From positions 62,001 to 126,000 of the forward strand of contig NZ_FOBC01000004.1 of NCBI RefSeq assembly GCF_900109725.1: a stretch of DNA of 64,000 nucleotides, read 5' to 3'. The stretch is from Halomonas daqiaonensis. Lineage in GTDB: Bacteria > Pseudomonadota > Gammaproteobacteria > Pseudomonadales > Halomonadaceae. Both the position numbers and the translations under genes were made by a program. The first letter of the stretch is position 1, and every line of letters starts with the position of its first letter. The notes beneath the pieces were generated by a model. That model was given only the letters and a program-made list of their open reading frames with translations, had not been told where the DNA came from and did no database searches. Below, piece by piece: positions 43,375 to 51,408 of this stretch.

Positions 43375-43764
43375 ATGATCGAGCACTATGTCCTGATCAA
43401 GCATCTGCATGCCACCGCTGCCACCCTGAGCCTCCTCTTCTTCATGATCAGGGCCTGGTGGTCGGTGCGCGAGGCGCCGGTGCTGCAGGCTCCTTGGGTG
43501 AAGGTGGCGCCCCACGTCATCGATACTACCCTGCTGGTGCTGGGCGTGGTGCTGATGGTGATGCTTTCGCTTTGGCCCCACCAGCATCCCTGGCTGGCCG
43601 CCAAACTGATCGCCTTGCTGGTCTACATCGGCCTGGGCACGGTGGCGATCAAGCGCGGGCGCACTCCGGCGGTGCGTGGCGTGGCGGGGCTTGCCGCCAT
43701 CCTGGCCTTCTTTTACATGCTGGGAGCGGCCATCCACCACAGCCCGTTTTCCTGGCTGGCATGA
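43375..43764 (+). CDS. SirB2-like small membrane protein
   Basis: The 129-aa protein has four hydrophobic segments and starts YVLIKHLHATAATLSLLFF, with the conserved HxH pattern of the SirB family. Its function is unknown. It lies 22 bases after nnrS, follows GAGGTAG, and likely shares its transcript. Confidence 0.82.
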   Translation: MIEHYVLIKHLHATAATLSLLFFMIRAWWSVREAPVLQAPWVKVAPHVIDTTLLVLGVVLMVMLSLWPHQHPWLAAKLIALLVYIGLGTVAIKRGRTPAVRGVAGLAAILAFFYMLGAAIHHSPFSWLA

Positions 43765-43831
43765 ACCGAGAGGCCAGGCGACTCCTATGCTGATCCCGCG
43801 ACTCACCACTCACCATCAGAAGGAACACCAC

Positions 43832-44149
43832 ATGTCGAAACAGGAACTCCCCGCCGGTGCCGCTCAGGTGGCCGAACAGTATCCCGAGATCTGGGAAGCG
43901 TATTCGGAACTGGGTCGGGCCTGTGCCGATTCCGGCCCGCTGGATGCGCGCACACGCCGCCTGGTCAAGCTGGCGCTGGCCGTGGGGGCTCGCTCCGAGG
44001 GCGCCGTGCACTCCCATGTGCGTCGTGGCCTGGAGGAGGGTGAATCCACGGAGGCTCTCAAGCAGGTGGCCATGCTGGCCATTCCCACCCTGGGCCTGCC
44101 CAGCGGCGTTGCGGCGTTGACCTGGATCGAGGACATCACCGAGTCCTGA
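43832..44149 (+). CDS. AhpD/carboxymuconolactone-decarboxylase-like protein without CXXC
   Basis: The 105-aa protein has the helical CMD/AhpD fold (LVKLALAVGARSEGAVHSHVRRGLEEG). The catalytic CXXC of AhpD is absent: the expected position reads SEGAVHSH. Such variants are found next to denitrification genes but their role is unknown. AAGGA precedes ATG 43832. Confidence 0.82.
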   Translation: MSKQELPAGAAQVAEQYPEIWEAYSELGRACADSGPLDARTRRLVKLALAVGARSEGAVHSHVRRGLEEGESTEALKQVAMLAIPTLGLPSGVAALTWIEDITES

Positions 44150-44277
44150 CCATCGGCTGCCCGCGGGGCAGCTGGAACGAGCGTTTAATCGCCGACTGGC
44201 GACGAGGCTTCGGGGTCTGTTAGTCTCGAGATTGCTGAATAAGCAACACTCGACATAACAGATCCTGGAGTCTTTTC

Positions 44278-45306
44278 ATGCGGTACAACAACAAGACGCT
44301 GCTAACTCTTTCTGCCGCCGCCCTCTGCGTCGGTATGATTTCCTCCGCCTCGGCGGCCACCCTGGACGAGGTGCAGGAACGGGGCCAGCTGCGCTGTGGC
44401 GTCAACGTCGGCCTCTCCGGCTTCTCTTCACCCGATCAGGATGGTACCTGGCAGGGCTTGGACGTGGAGACCTGCCGCGGCATCGCCGCCGCCATCTTTG
44501 GTGATCCCGAATCGGTTTCCTTCACGCCGCTGACCGCCAAGGAGCGCTTCACTGCCCTGCAGTCCGGCGAGATCGATGTCCTCTCGCGCAACACCACCTG
44601 GACCGCGACCCGCGACAATTCGCTGGGCCTGAACTTTACCGCCACCACCTTCTATGACGGCCAGGGCTTCATGGTGGCGAAGGACCTGGGTATCGAGGGA
44701 CCCGAGCAGTTCGACGGTGCCTCGATTTGTATCCAGTCCGGCACCACCCACGAGCTCAACCTGGCCGACTACTTCCCCTCCCGCGGTATCGATATCCAGA
44801 CGGTCACCTTCGACACCCCCGACCAGACCGCCCAGGGTTTCGCCAGCGGCCGCTGTGACATCCTGACTTCCGACACCTCCCAGCTCAGCGCCTTGCGTCT
44901 GCAGCTGCCGGAGCCGGACAGCGTCGAGATCCTCGAGACGCTGATCTCCAAGGAGCCGCTCGGCCCCGTGGTACGCCAGGGCGACGACCAGTGGTTCGAC
45001 ATCGTCAAGTGGTCGATCTTCGCCATGGTCAATGCCGAGGAGCTCGGGGTGAACAGCGACAACGTCGACGACATGAAGGCCAATCCGCCCAATCCGAAAG
45101 TCGCTCGTCTGCTGGGTGTCGATGGAAACTACGGCGAACAGCTGGGTATCAGCAACGACTGGGCCTACAACATCGTCAAGCACGTGGGCAACTACGGCGA
45201 GGTGTTCGACAGCACCGTGGGCGAGGACTCTCCCATGCAGATCAGCCGCGGCGTGAACGCGCTGTGGAACGAGGGCGGCATCCTCTACGCACCGCCGATC
45301 CGCTGA
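44278..45306 (+). CDS. aapJ: general amino acid ABC transporter, substrate-binding protein AapJ
   Basis: The 342-aa product has a signal peptide and the polar-amino-acid binding fold, with VQERGQLRCGVNVGLSGFS typical of AapJ/BztA. Its gene precedes the two permeases and the ATPase. A strong hairpin (45331-45360) separates it from aapQ, which would let AapJ be made in excess over the membrane subunits. Confidence 0.95.
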   Translation: MRYNNKTLLTLSAAALCVGMISSASAATLDEVQERGQLRCGVNVGLSGFSSPDQDGTWQGLDVETCRGIAAAIFGDPESVSFTPLTAKERFTALQSGEIDVLSRNTTWTATRDNSLGLNFTATTFYDGQGFMVAKDLGIEGPEQFDGASICIQSGTTHELNLADYFPSRGIDIQTVTFDTPDQTAQGFASGRCDILTSDTSQLSALRLQLPEPDSVEILETLISKEPLGPVVRQGDDQWFDIVKWSIFAMVNAEELGVNSDNVDDMKANPPNPKVARLLGVDGNYGEQLGISNDWAYNIVKHVGNYGEVFDSTVGEDSPMQISRGVNALWNEGGILYAPPIR

Positions 45307-45330
45307 CCCATCCTGAACGTCCAATGACCG

Positions 45331-45360
45331 GGCACCACGCATGGCGACATGCGTGGTGCC
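45331..45360 (+). terminator. strong hairpin between aapJ and aapQ (attenuator)
   Basis: GGCACCACGCATG pairs perfectly with CATGCGTGGTGCC (13 bp) around loop GCGA and is followed by GTTTCGGG. It lies 25 bases after the aapJ stop and is likely to limit read-through or protect the aapJ message. Confidence 0.75.
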
Positions 45361-45387
45361 GTTTCGGGTACGTCTGCGAGGCTCGAT

Positions 45388-46566
45388 ATGCTGCGTTCTT
45401 CCTCACGGGAGCGGGGGCCGCTGTGGCGTGACCCCACCTTCCGCGCCCTGCTGGTGCAGGGCATCCTGCTGCTGGCGCTGGGGGCGTTCGTCGTCATGGT
45501 GGTGTCGAACACCATGGCCAACCTCGAGGCCCGGGGAATCACCACCGGCTTCGGCTTTCTCCAGGACCGGGCCGGCTTTTCCATCCCCCAGACCCTGATC
45601 GAATATTCCGGCGATAGCACCTATGCCCGTACCTTCGTGGTGGGGCTGCTCAATACCTTGCTGGTCTCCGCCATGGGCATCGTGGCGGCGACCCTGATCG
45701 GCTTTGCCGTGGGTATTGCCCGGCTGTCGCCCAACTGGCTGCTGGCCCGGTTGGCCAGCGCCTACGTGGAGATCTTCCGCAACATCCCGCTGCTGGTGCA
45801 GATCCTGTTCTGGTACTTCGCCGTGCTGCAGGCGCTGCCTAGCCCGCGCAACAGCCATTCGCTGTTCGAGGTGATCTTCCTCAACGTGCGCGGGGTGGTG
45901 CTGCCTGACCCCCAGCCACTGGCCGGTTTCGCCGCCACCCCCTGGGCGCTGCTGGTCGCGGTGATCGCCACCTGGGGGATGGTACGCTTCGCGAGGCGCC
46001 GCCAGGCACGGACCGGCCGCCCGCTGCCGGTGTTCAAGCTGGGCGCCTTGCTGCTGATCGGCCTGCCGCTCGCCACCTTCCTGGTCACCGGCATGCCGCT
46101 GGAGTGGTCCATCCCGTCGCTCCAGGGCTTCAACTTCCAGGGCGGCGTGACGGTGCTTCCCGAGCTGATTGCCCTGTGGTTGGCGCTCTCCATCTACACC
46201 GCCTCCTTCATCGCCGAGATCGTGCGCTCGGGTATCCAGTCGGTGCCCGAGGGACAGGTAGAAGCGGCCAAGGCGCTGAGCCTTCCCGCCGGCATCATCC
46301 TGCGCAAGGTGGTGATTCCCCAGGCGATGCGGGTGATCGTGCCGCAGCTGACCAGCCAGCACCTCAACCTGATCAAGAACTCCTCGCTGGCCACGGCGAT
46401 CGGTTACCCGGACCTGGTGGCGGTGTTCTCCGGCACGGCGCTGAACCAGACCGGGCAGGCCATCGAGATCGTCGCCATGACCATGGCCGTCTACCTGCTG
46501 ATCAACCTGGTGGTGTCCGCGCTGATGAACCTCTACAACGCGCGCACGCTGCTCAAGGAGCGCTGA
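45388..46566 (+). CDS. aapQ: amino acid ABC transporter permease AapQ
   Basis: The 392-aa protein has about eight membrane segments and the EAA-type loop EAAKALSLPAGIILRKVVIPQ. It pairs with AapM. ATG 45388 is preferred since the in-frame ATG at 45349 lies inside the hairpin. Its stop is one base before the aapM ATG. Confidence 0.92.
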   Translation: MLRSSSRERGPLWRDPTFRALLVQGILLLALGAFVVMVVSNTMANLEARGITTGFGFLQDRAGFSIPQTLIEYSGDSTYARTFVVGLLNTLLVSAMGIVAATLIGFAVGIARLSPNWLLARLASAYVEIFRNIPLLVQILFWYFAVLQALPSPRNSHSLFEVIFLNVRGVVLPDPQPLAGFAATPWALLVAVIATWGMVRFARRRQARTGRPLPVFKLGALLLIGLPLATFLVTGMPLEWSIPSLQGFNFQGGVTVLPELIALWLALSIYTASFIAEIVRSGIQSVPEGQVEAAKALSLPAGIILRKVVIPQAMRVIVPQLTSQHLNLIKNSSLATAIGYPDLVAVFSGTALNQTGQAIEIVAMTMAVYLLINLVVSALMNLYNARTLLKER

Positions 46567-46567
46567 C

Positions 46568-47677
46568 ATGGTGGATACATCGACCGTGACCGAGATGGTC
46601 GCCGAGCGCCGGCCTCCTGACCTGCGCCGCGGCCTGCTCGGTTGGCTGCATACCAACCTCTTCAACACCCCGTTCAACGGCGTGGTCACTCTGATCACCC
46701 TGGCGCTGCTGGCCATGGTGCTCTGGCCCACCCTGCAGTGGGCGGTGTTCCAGGCCGACTGGCTCGGCGATTCCCGCGAGGCATGCAGCGGCAAGGGAGC
46801 CTGCTGGGTCTTCATCAGCGCTCGCTTCGAGTCCATCGTCTACGGTTTCTATCCGAATTCCGCTCGCTGGCGGGTGGATCTGGTGTTCCTGCTGATGGCG
46901 GTGCTGGTGGCTTGGCTGGTCATTCCGCGCCTGCCTGCCAAGCGCTGGGTGGGGCTATTCGCCCTGGTGGGCTTCCCGGTGGTGGCCTTCTTCCTGCTGG
47001 TGGGTGGCAGCTTCGGCCTCGAGCACGTGCCCACACGCGACTGGGGCGGCGTGATGCTGACCCTGACCATCGCCACCGTGGGAATTGTCGGCTCGTTGCC
47101 CATCGGGGTGGTGCTGGCGCTGGGGCGGCGTTCGCAGATGCCACTGGTGCGCGGCTTCTGCGTGGTGTTCATCGAGTTCTGGCGCGGCGTGCCGCTGATC
47201 ACCGTGCTCTTCATGGCCTCGGTGATGCTGCCGCTGTTCGTGCCGACCCAGGTGGAGTTCGACAAGCTGCTGCGGGCGCTGGTGGGCATCATGTTCTTCT
47301 GGAGCGCCTACATGGCCGAAGTGGTGCGTGGTGGCCTGCAGGCCATCCCCAGCGGGCAGGAAGAGGCGGCCAAGGCGATGGGCATGGGCTACTGGCAGCG
47401 CATGGGGCTGATCGTGCTGCCCCAGGCGCTCAAGCTGGTCATCCCCGGCATCGTCAATACCTTCATCGCGCTGTTCAAGGACACCTCACTGGTGCTGATC
47501 ATCGGGCTCTTCGACCTGCTGGCGATCATCCGCGCGGGGCTGACCGACAGCGACTGGCTGGGGTTCGCCACCGAGGGCTATGTCTTCGCGGCCCTGGTGT
47601 TCTGGGTGTTCTGTTTCAGCATGTCGCGCTATAGCCAATACATCGAGCGTCGCCTGCACACCGGCCACCGGAACTGA
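46568..47677 (+). CDS. aapM: amino acid ABC transporter permease AapM
   Basis: The 369-aa protein has about eight membrane segments and the EAA loop [21 protein letters not shown]. It forms the channel with AapQ. It starts one base after the aapQ stop. Confidence 0.93.
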   Translation: MVDTSTVTEMVAERRPPDLRRGLLGWLHTNLFNTPFNGVVTLITLALLAMVLWPTLQWAVFQADWLGDSREACSGKGACWVFISARFESIVYGFYPNSARWRVDLVFLLMAVLVAWLVIPRLPAKRWVGLFALVGFPVVAFFLLVGGSFGLEHVPTRDWGGVMLTLTIATVGIVGSLPIGVVLALGRRSQMPLVRGFCVVFIEFWRGVPLITVLFMASVMLPLFVPTQVEFDKLLRALVGIMFFWSAYMAEVVRGGLQAIPSGQEEAAKAMGMGYWQRMGLIVLPQALKLVIPGIVNTFIALFKDTSLVLIIGLFDLLAIIRAGLTDSDWLGFATEGYVFAALVFWVFCFSMSRYSQYIERRLHTGHRN

Positions 47678-47699
47678 CAACAACGAACGGGACCTTCTC

Positions 47700-48464
47700 A
47701 TGAACGAGGCAACTGCCGCCCAGACCGACTCGCCGATGATCGAGATCACCGGGCTCAACAAGTGGTATGGCGACTTCCACGTGCTGCGCGATATCGACCT
47801 GACGGTCGCACGGGGCGAGCGCATCGTCATCTGCGGTCCATCGGGGTCGGGCAAGTCGACGCTGATCCGCTGCATCAACCATCTCGAGGAGCATCAGGAA
47901 GGGCGCATCGTGGTCAATGGCATGCCCATGACCCGGGATGTGAAGCGGATCGAGCAGATTCGCCGCAACGTCGGCATGGTGTTCCAGCACTTCAACCTCT
48001 TTCCCCACCTGAGCGTGCTGGAAAACTGCTGCATCTCCCAGACCTGGGTGCAGAAGAAGCCCCGCGCCGAGGCCGAGCGCACGGCGAGGGAGATCCTCGA
48101 ACGGGTGCAGATCGCCGACCAGGCCCTCAAGTACCCGGGACAGCTCTCCGGTGGCCAGCAGCAGCGGGTGGCCATCGCCCGGGCGCTGTGCATGCAGCCG
48201 GAGGTGATGCTCTTCGACGAGCCGACCTCGGCGCTGGACCCCGAGATGATCAAGGAGGTGCTCGACGTCATGGTCGAGCTGGCCCGCGATGGCATGACCA
48301 TGCTCTGCGTGACCCACGAGATGGGATTCGCCAAGACCGTGGCCGATCGGGTAATCTTCATGGATCAGGGACAGATCATCGAGCAGGCACCCCCCGAGAC
48401 CTTCTTCAATCATCCCAAGTCCGAGCGCACCCAGCTGTTCCTCAGCCAGATCCTCGGCCACTGA
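47700..48464 (+). CDS. aapP: amino acid ABC transporter ATPase AapP
   Basis: The 254-aa protein has Walker [10 protein letters not shown], signature LSGGQQQR and Walker [17 protein letters not shown] 47700 starts after the aapM stop; an upstream in-frame start inside aapM is not used. A terminator hairpin follows. Confidence 0.95.
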   Translation: MNEATAAQTDSPMIEITGLNKWYGDFHVLRDIDLTVARGERIVICGPSGSGKSTLIRCINHLEEHQEGRIVVNGMPMTRDVKRIEQIRRNVGMVFQHFNLFPHLSVLENCCISQTWVQKKPRAEAERTAREILERVQIADQALKYPGQLSGGQQQRVAIARALCMQPEVMLFDEPTSALDPEMIKEVLDVMVELARDGMTMLCVTHEMGFAKTVADRVIFMDQGQIIEQAPPETFFNHPKSERTQLFLSQILGH

Positions 48465-48471
48465 GCCCTCC

Positions 48472-48498
48472 GGGCGACATCCTGTTTGGCTGTCGCCC
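48472..48498 (+). terminator. terminator hairpin after aapP
   Basis: GGGCGACA and TGTCGCCC form a perfect 8-bp stem around an 11-base loop, followed by pyrimidine-rich ACCTTCCTTCCT. It separates the aap operon from the nor promoter. Confidence 0.6.
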
Positions 48499-48516
48499 AC
48501 CTTCCTTCCTCAGAAA

Positions 48517-48530
48517 TTGACCGGCGTCAA
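48517..48530 (+). promoter_or_regulatory. FNR/DNR-type box of norCB
   Basis: TTGACCGGCGTCAA is a perfect box. A -10-like TAGGCT lies at 48554-48559, so the box centre is near -41.5 from a start at about 48565. Confidence 0.78.
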
Positions 48531-48560
48531 AGCCCTTCCCCATGTTCTGCTGCTAGGCTT

Positions 48561-48583
48561 AACATGTATTTGCTATACATCTT
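48561..48583 (+). promoter_or_regulatory. NsrR operator at the norCB start site
   Basis: Halves AACATGTATTT and ATACATCTT give 20 of 23 matches to the NsrR consensus. The site covers the transcription start predicted from the FNR-type box, so NsrR would block a promoter that FNR/DNR activates. Confidence 0.8.
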
Positions 48584-48651
48584 AAAAGAGACGCAGGGCT
48601 GTCTGCCGTGAGGGGCGGCGGCACTGCCACACTAGCAAGGGGGTATGGTCC

Positions 48652-49104
48652 ATGGCCGACGGTCTCACCAAGTCGGCGGCCCGCAACATCTTCTACGGCG
48701 GGTCGCTGTTCTTCTTTCTGCTGTTTGCCGCGCTGACGGCCCACAGTCATTGGTACATGGTCAACACGTCCACCGACAGCGAGGGGCTCACCGAGTCCGT
48801 CGAGCACGGCAAGGAAGTGTGGGAAAAGAACATGTGCATCAACTGCCACAGCATCATGGGCGAGGGCGCCTACTTTGCACCGGAGCTTGGCAATGTCTGG
48901 GAGCGCTACGGGGGACATGACAATCCGGAGGCAGCTCGCGCAGGTCTCGAGGCCTGGATCCGTGCCCAGCCGCTGGGGGGCCAGGGACGCCGCCAGATGC
49001 CCGCCTATGACCTCAGCGACGAGGATATGCAAGGGCTGATCGACTTCCTCGAATGGACCGACGGTATCGACGACCAGGACTGGCCGCCGCACCCCGCCGG
49101 CTGA
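48652..49104 (+). CDS. norC: nitric oxide reductase cytochrome c subunit NorC
   Basis: The 150-aa protein has one N-terminal membrane anchor and one heme c (CINCHSIMGEGAYFAPELG). It delivers electrons to NorB. It lies 54 bases before norB; dual FNR/NsrR control is visible upstream. Confidence 0.96.
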   Translation: MADGLTKSAARNIFYGGSLFFFLLFAALTAHSHWYMVNTSTDSEGLTESVEHGKEVWEKNMCINCHSIMGEGAYFAPELGNVWERYGGHDNPEAARAGLEAWIRAQPLGGQGRRQMPAYDLSDEDMQGLIDFLEWTDGIDDQDWPPHPAG

Positions 49105-49158
49105 GCCGCCTGAACGCCAGATCGCCGGACCGCGGATAAATCTAGGAGAACGACACCG

Positions 49159-50514
49159 ATGAAATACGAAACCCAGAAGGTGGCACTGCCATTCTTCATG
49201 GTGGCCATGGCACTCTTCGCACTGCAGGTCGTCTTCGGACTGCTGGCCGCCAGCGTCTATGTTTGGCCAAACTTCATGGCCGAGTTCATGCCCTTCCACA
49301 TCATGCGGGTCAGCCATACCAACCTGCTGATCGTGTGGCTGCTGATCGGCTTCATGGGCTCTACCTACTACCTGATGCCGGAAGAGGCCGAGCGCGAGAT
49401 CCATAGTCCCACCATCGCCTATATCCAACTGGCGATCTTCGCCTTTGCCGGGGCCGCGGCGCTGGTCGGCTACCAGTTCGGGATCCACGAAGGACGCGAG
49501 TTCCTGGAGCAGCCGTTCTGGGTCAAGGTGCTGATCACCATCTCCTTCCTGATGTTCCTGTTCAACACCAGCATGACCCTGCTCAAGGGCCGCCGGACCG
49601 CCATCAACCTGGTGCTGATGCTGGGCCTGTGGCTGGCCGCGGTATTCTGGCTGTTCGCCTTCTACAATCCCACCAACCTCGCCGTAGACAAGCTCTACTG
49701 GTGGTGGGTGGTGCACCTCTGGGTCGAGGGCGTGTGGGAGCTGATCATGTCGGCGCTGCTGGGCTACCTGCTGATCAAGATGACCGGTGTCGACCGCGAG
49801 GTGATCGAGAAGTGGCTGTATATCATCGTCGGCCTGTCACTGTTCTCCGGCCTGCTGGGCACCGGCCACCACTACTACTGGATCGGCGCACCGAGCTACT
49901 GGCAGCCCATCGGCAGCATCTTCTCCACCCTGGAGGTGATTCCCTTCTTCGCCATGGTGGTGTTCGCCTTCACCATGTTCTGGAAGGGCAGCCGTAACCA
50001 CCCCAACAAGGCCGCCATGCTGTGGGCCCTGGGTTGCCCGGCCGTGGCCTTCTTCGGTGCCGGCGTGTGGGGCTTCATGCATACCCTGCACTGGGTCAAC
50101 TATTACAGCCATGGCACTCAGGTCACCGCCGCGCATGGCCACCTGGCCTTCTATGGCGCCTACGTGATGCTGATTCTCGGTATCATCACCTTCGCCATGC
50201 CGCACCTGCGCCGCGTCCAGCCCTATAATCAGGTGCTGAACATGTGGGGCTTCTGGATCATGACCGGTGCCATGTGCTTCATGACCTTCACGCTGACGTT
50301 CGCCGGTGTCGTCCAGACGCACCTGCAGCGTGTGCTGGGGATGAACTTCATGGAGGTGCAGAGCCAGCTTGGCCTCTTCTACATGATGCGCCTGGGCGCC
50401 GGGGTGGCCGTGGCCATCGGTGCAGTAATGCTGCTCTACGCCTTCTTCGGCCCGGCCCGCGAGCAGGTGCCGGCCGGAGGCACCCAACTGACCGCAGGCC
50501 CCGATCACGCCTGA
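49159..50514 (+). CDS. norB: nitric oxide reductase catalytic subunit NorB
   Basis: The 451-aa heme-copper oxidase-family protein has twelve membrane segments and the metal-binding His residues (FHIMRVSHTN, VHLWVEGVWEL, GTGHHYYWIG, AAHGHLAFYGAY). It reduces two NO to N2O at the heme b3/FeB site. It is the short, cytochrome-c-dependent cNOR form, needing NorC. Confidence 0.97.
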   Translation: MKYETQKVALPFFMVAMALFALQVVFGLLAASVYVWPNFMAEFMPFHIMRVSHTNLLIVWLLIGFMGSTYYLMPEEAEREIHSPTIAYIQLAIFAFAGAAALVGYQFGIHEGREFLEQPFWVKVLITISFLMFLFNTSMTLLKGRRTAINLVLMLGLWLAAVFWLFAFYNPTNLAVDKLYWWWVVHLWVEGVWELIMSALLGYLLIKMTGVDREVIEKWLYIIVGLSLFSGLLGTGHHYYWIGAPSYWQPIGSIFSTLEVIPFFAMVVFAFTMFWKGSRNHPNKAAMLWALGCPAVAFFGAGVWGFMHTLHWVNYYSHGTQVTAAHGHLAFYGAYVMLILGIITFAMPHLRRVQPYNQVLNMWGFWIMTGAMCFMTFTLTFAGVVQTHLQRVLGMNFMEVQSQLGLFYMMRLGAGVAVAIGAVMLLYAFFGPAREQVPAGGTQLTAGPDHA

Positions 50515-50520
50515 CCATCC

Positions 50521-50550
50521 GAGGGCCCCGGTCGGGGCCCTCTTTCTTTC
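50521..50550 (+). terminator. terminator between norB and norQ
   Basis: GAGGGCCCC and GGGGCCCTC form a stem around GGTC, followed by TTTCTTTC. It would reduce transcription of norQD relative to norCB. Confidence 0.7.
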
Positions 50551-50586
50551 GGTTCTTCGTCAATCACCCTGACAGGAGTGATCTTC

Positions 50587-51399
50587 ATGCCCCTTTCCTC
50601 CGTGGCCGCCGATGCCAGCGAGCAAGAGATTCCCTACTACGAGAGCGTGGGCAACGAGTGCACGATGTTCGAGCAAGCGTTCCAGCAGCGCCTGCCGCTG
50701 CTGCTCAAGGGGCCGACCGGCTGTGGCAAGACCCGCTTCGTCAGCCACATGGCGGCGAAGCTCGGTAAGCCGCTGTTCACCGTCTCCTGCCACGATGACC
50801 TGACCGCCGCCGACCTCACCGGACGCTACCTGCTGCAGGGCGGCGAGACCCGCTGGGTCGACGGACCACTGACGCGCGCCGTGCGTGAGGGCGGCATCTG
50901 CTACCTCGATGAGGTGGTCGAGGCGCGCAAGGACGTCACCGTGGTGATGCACCCGCTCACCGACGACCGCCGCTTGCTGCCGCTGGAACGTACCGGCGAG
51001 CTGCTCGAGGCGCCCGACGACTTCATGCTGGTGGTCTCCTACAACCCCGGCTACCAGCACATCCTCAAGTCCCTGAAGCCCAGCACTCGCCAGCGCTTCG
51101 TGGCGATGTCCTTCGACTTCCCGCCCCCCCATGTCGAGCGCGACATTGTGGCCCGCGAGAGTGGACTGGATGCGCAGCGCTGCGCATCCCTGGTCAACCT
51201 GGCGGCCAGCCTGCGCGACATGAAGGGCCAGGATCTTGAAGAGGGCGTTTCCACCCGCCTGTTGGTCTACTGTGCGACCCTGATCCAGGCCGGGATGCCG
51301 GTCCTCGATGCCGCCCGCGCCACCCTGGTGGAGCCACTCTCCGACGATGTAGACGTCCAGGAAGGCTTGATGGAAGCCATCCAGGCCACCTTTGGTTGA
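50587..51399 (+). CDS. norQ: NorQ, AAA+ chaperone for nitric oxide reductase
   Basis: The 270-aa MoxR-type AAA+ ATPase has Walker A GPTGCGKT and Walker B GGICYLDEVVEAR. With NorD it is needed to insert FeB into NorB. ATG 50587 was chosen over GTG 50578 because it has a better spaced AGGAG. It lies nine bases before norD. Confidence 0.94.
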   Translation: MPLSSVAADASEQEIPYYESVGNECTMFEQAFQQRLPLLLKGPTGCGKTRFVSHMAAKLGKPLFTVSCHDDLTAADLTGRYLLQGGETRWVDGPLTRAVREGGICYLDEVVEARKDVTVVMHPLTDDRRLLPLERTGELLEAPDDFMLVVSYNPGYQHILKSLKPSTRQRFVAMSFDFPPPHVERDIVARESGLDAQRCASLVNLAASLRDMKGQDLEEGVSTRLLVYCATLIQAGMPVLDAARATLVEPLSDDVDVQEGLMEAIQATFG

Positions 51400-51408
51400 G
51401 AGCTGATT

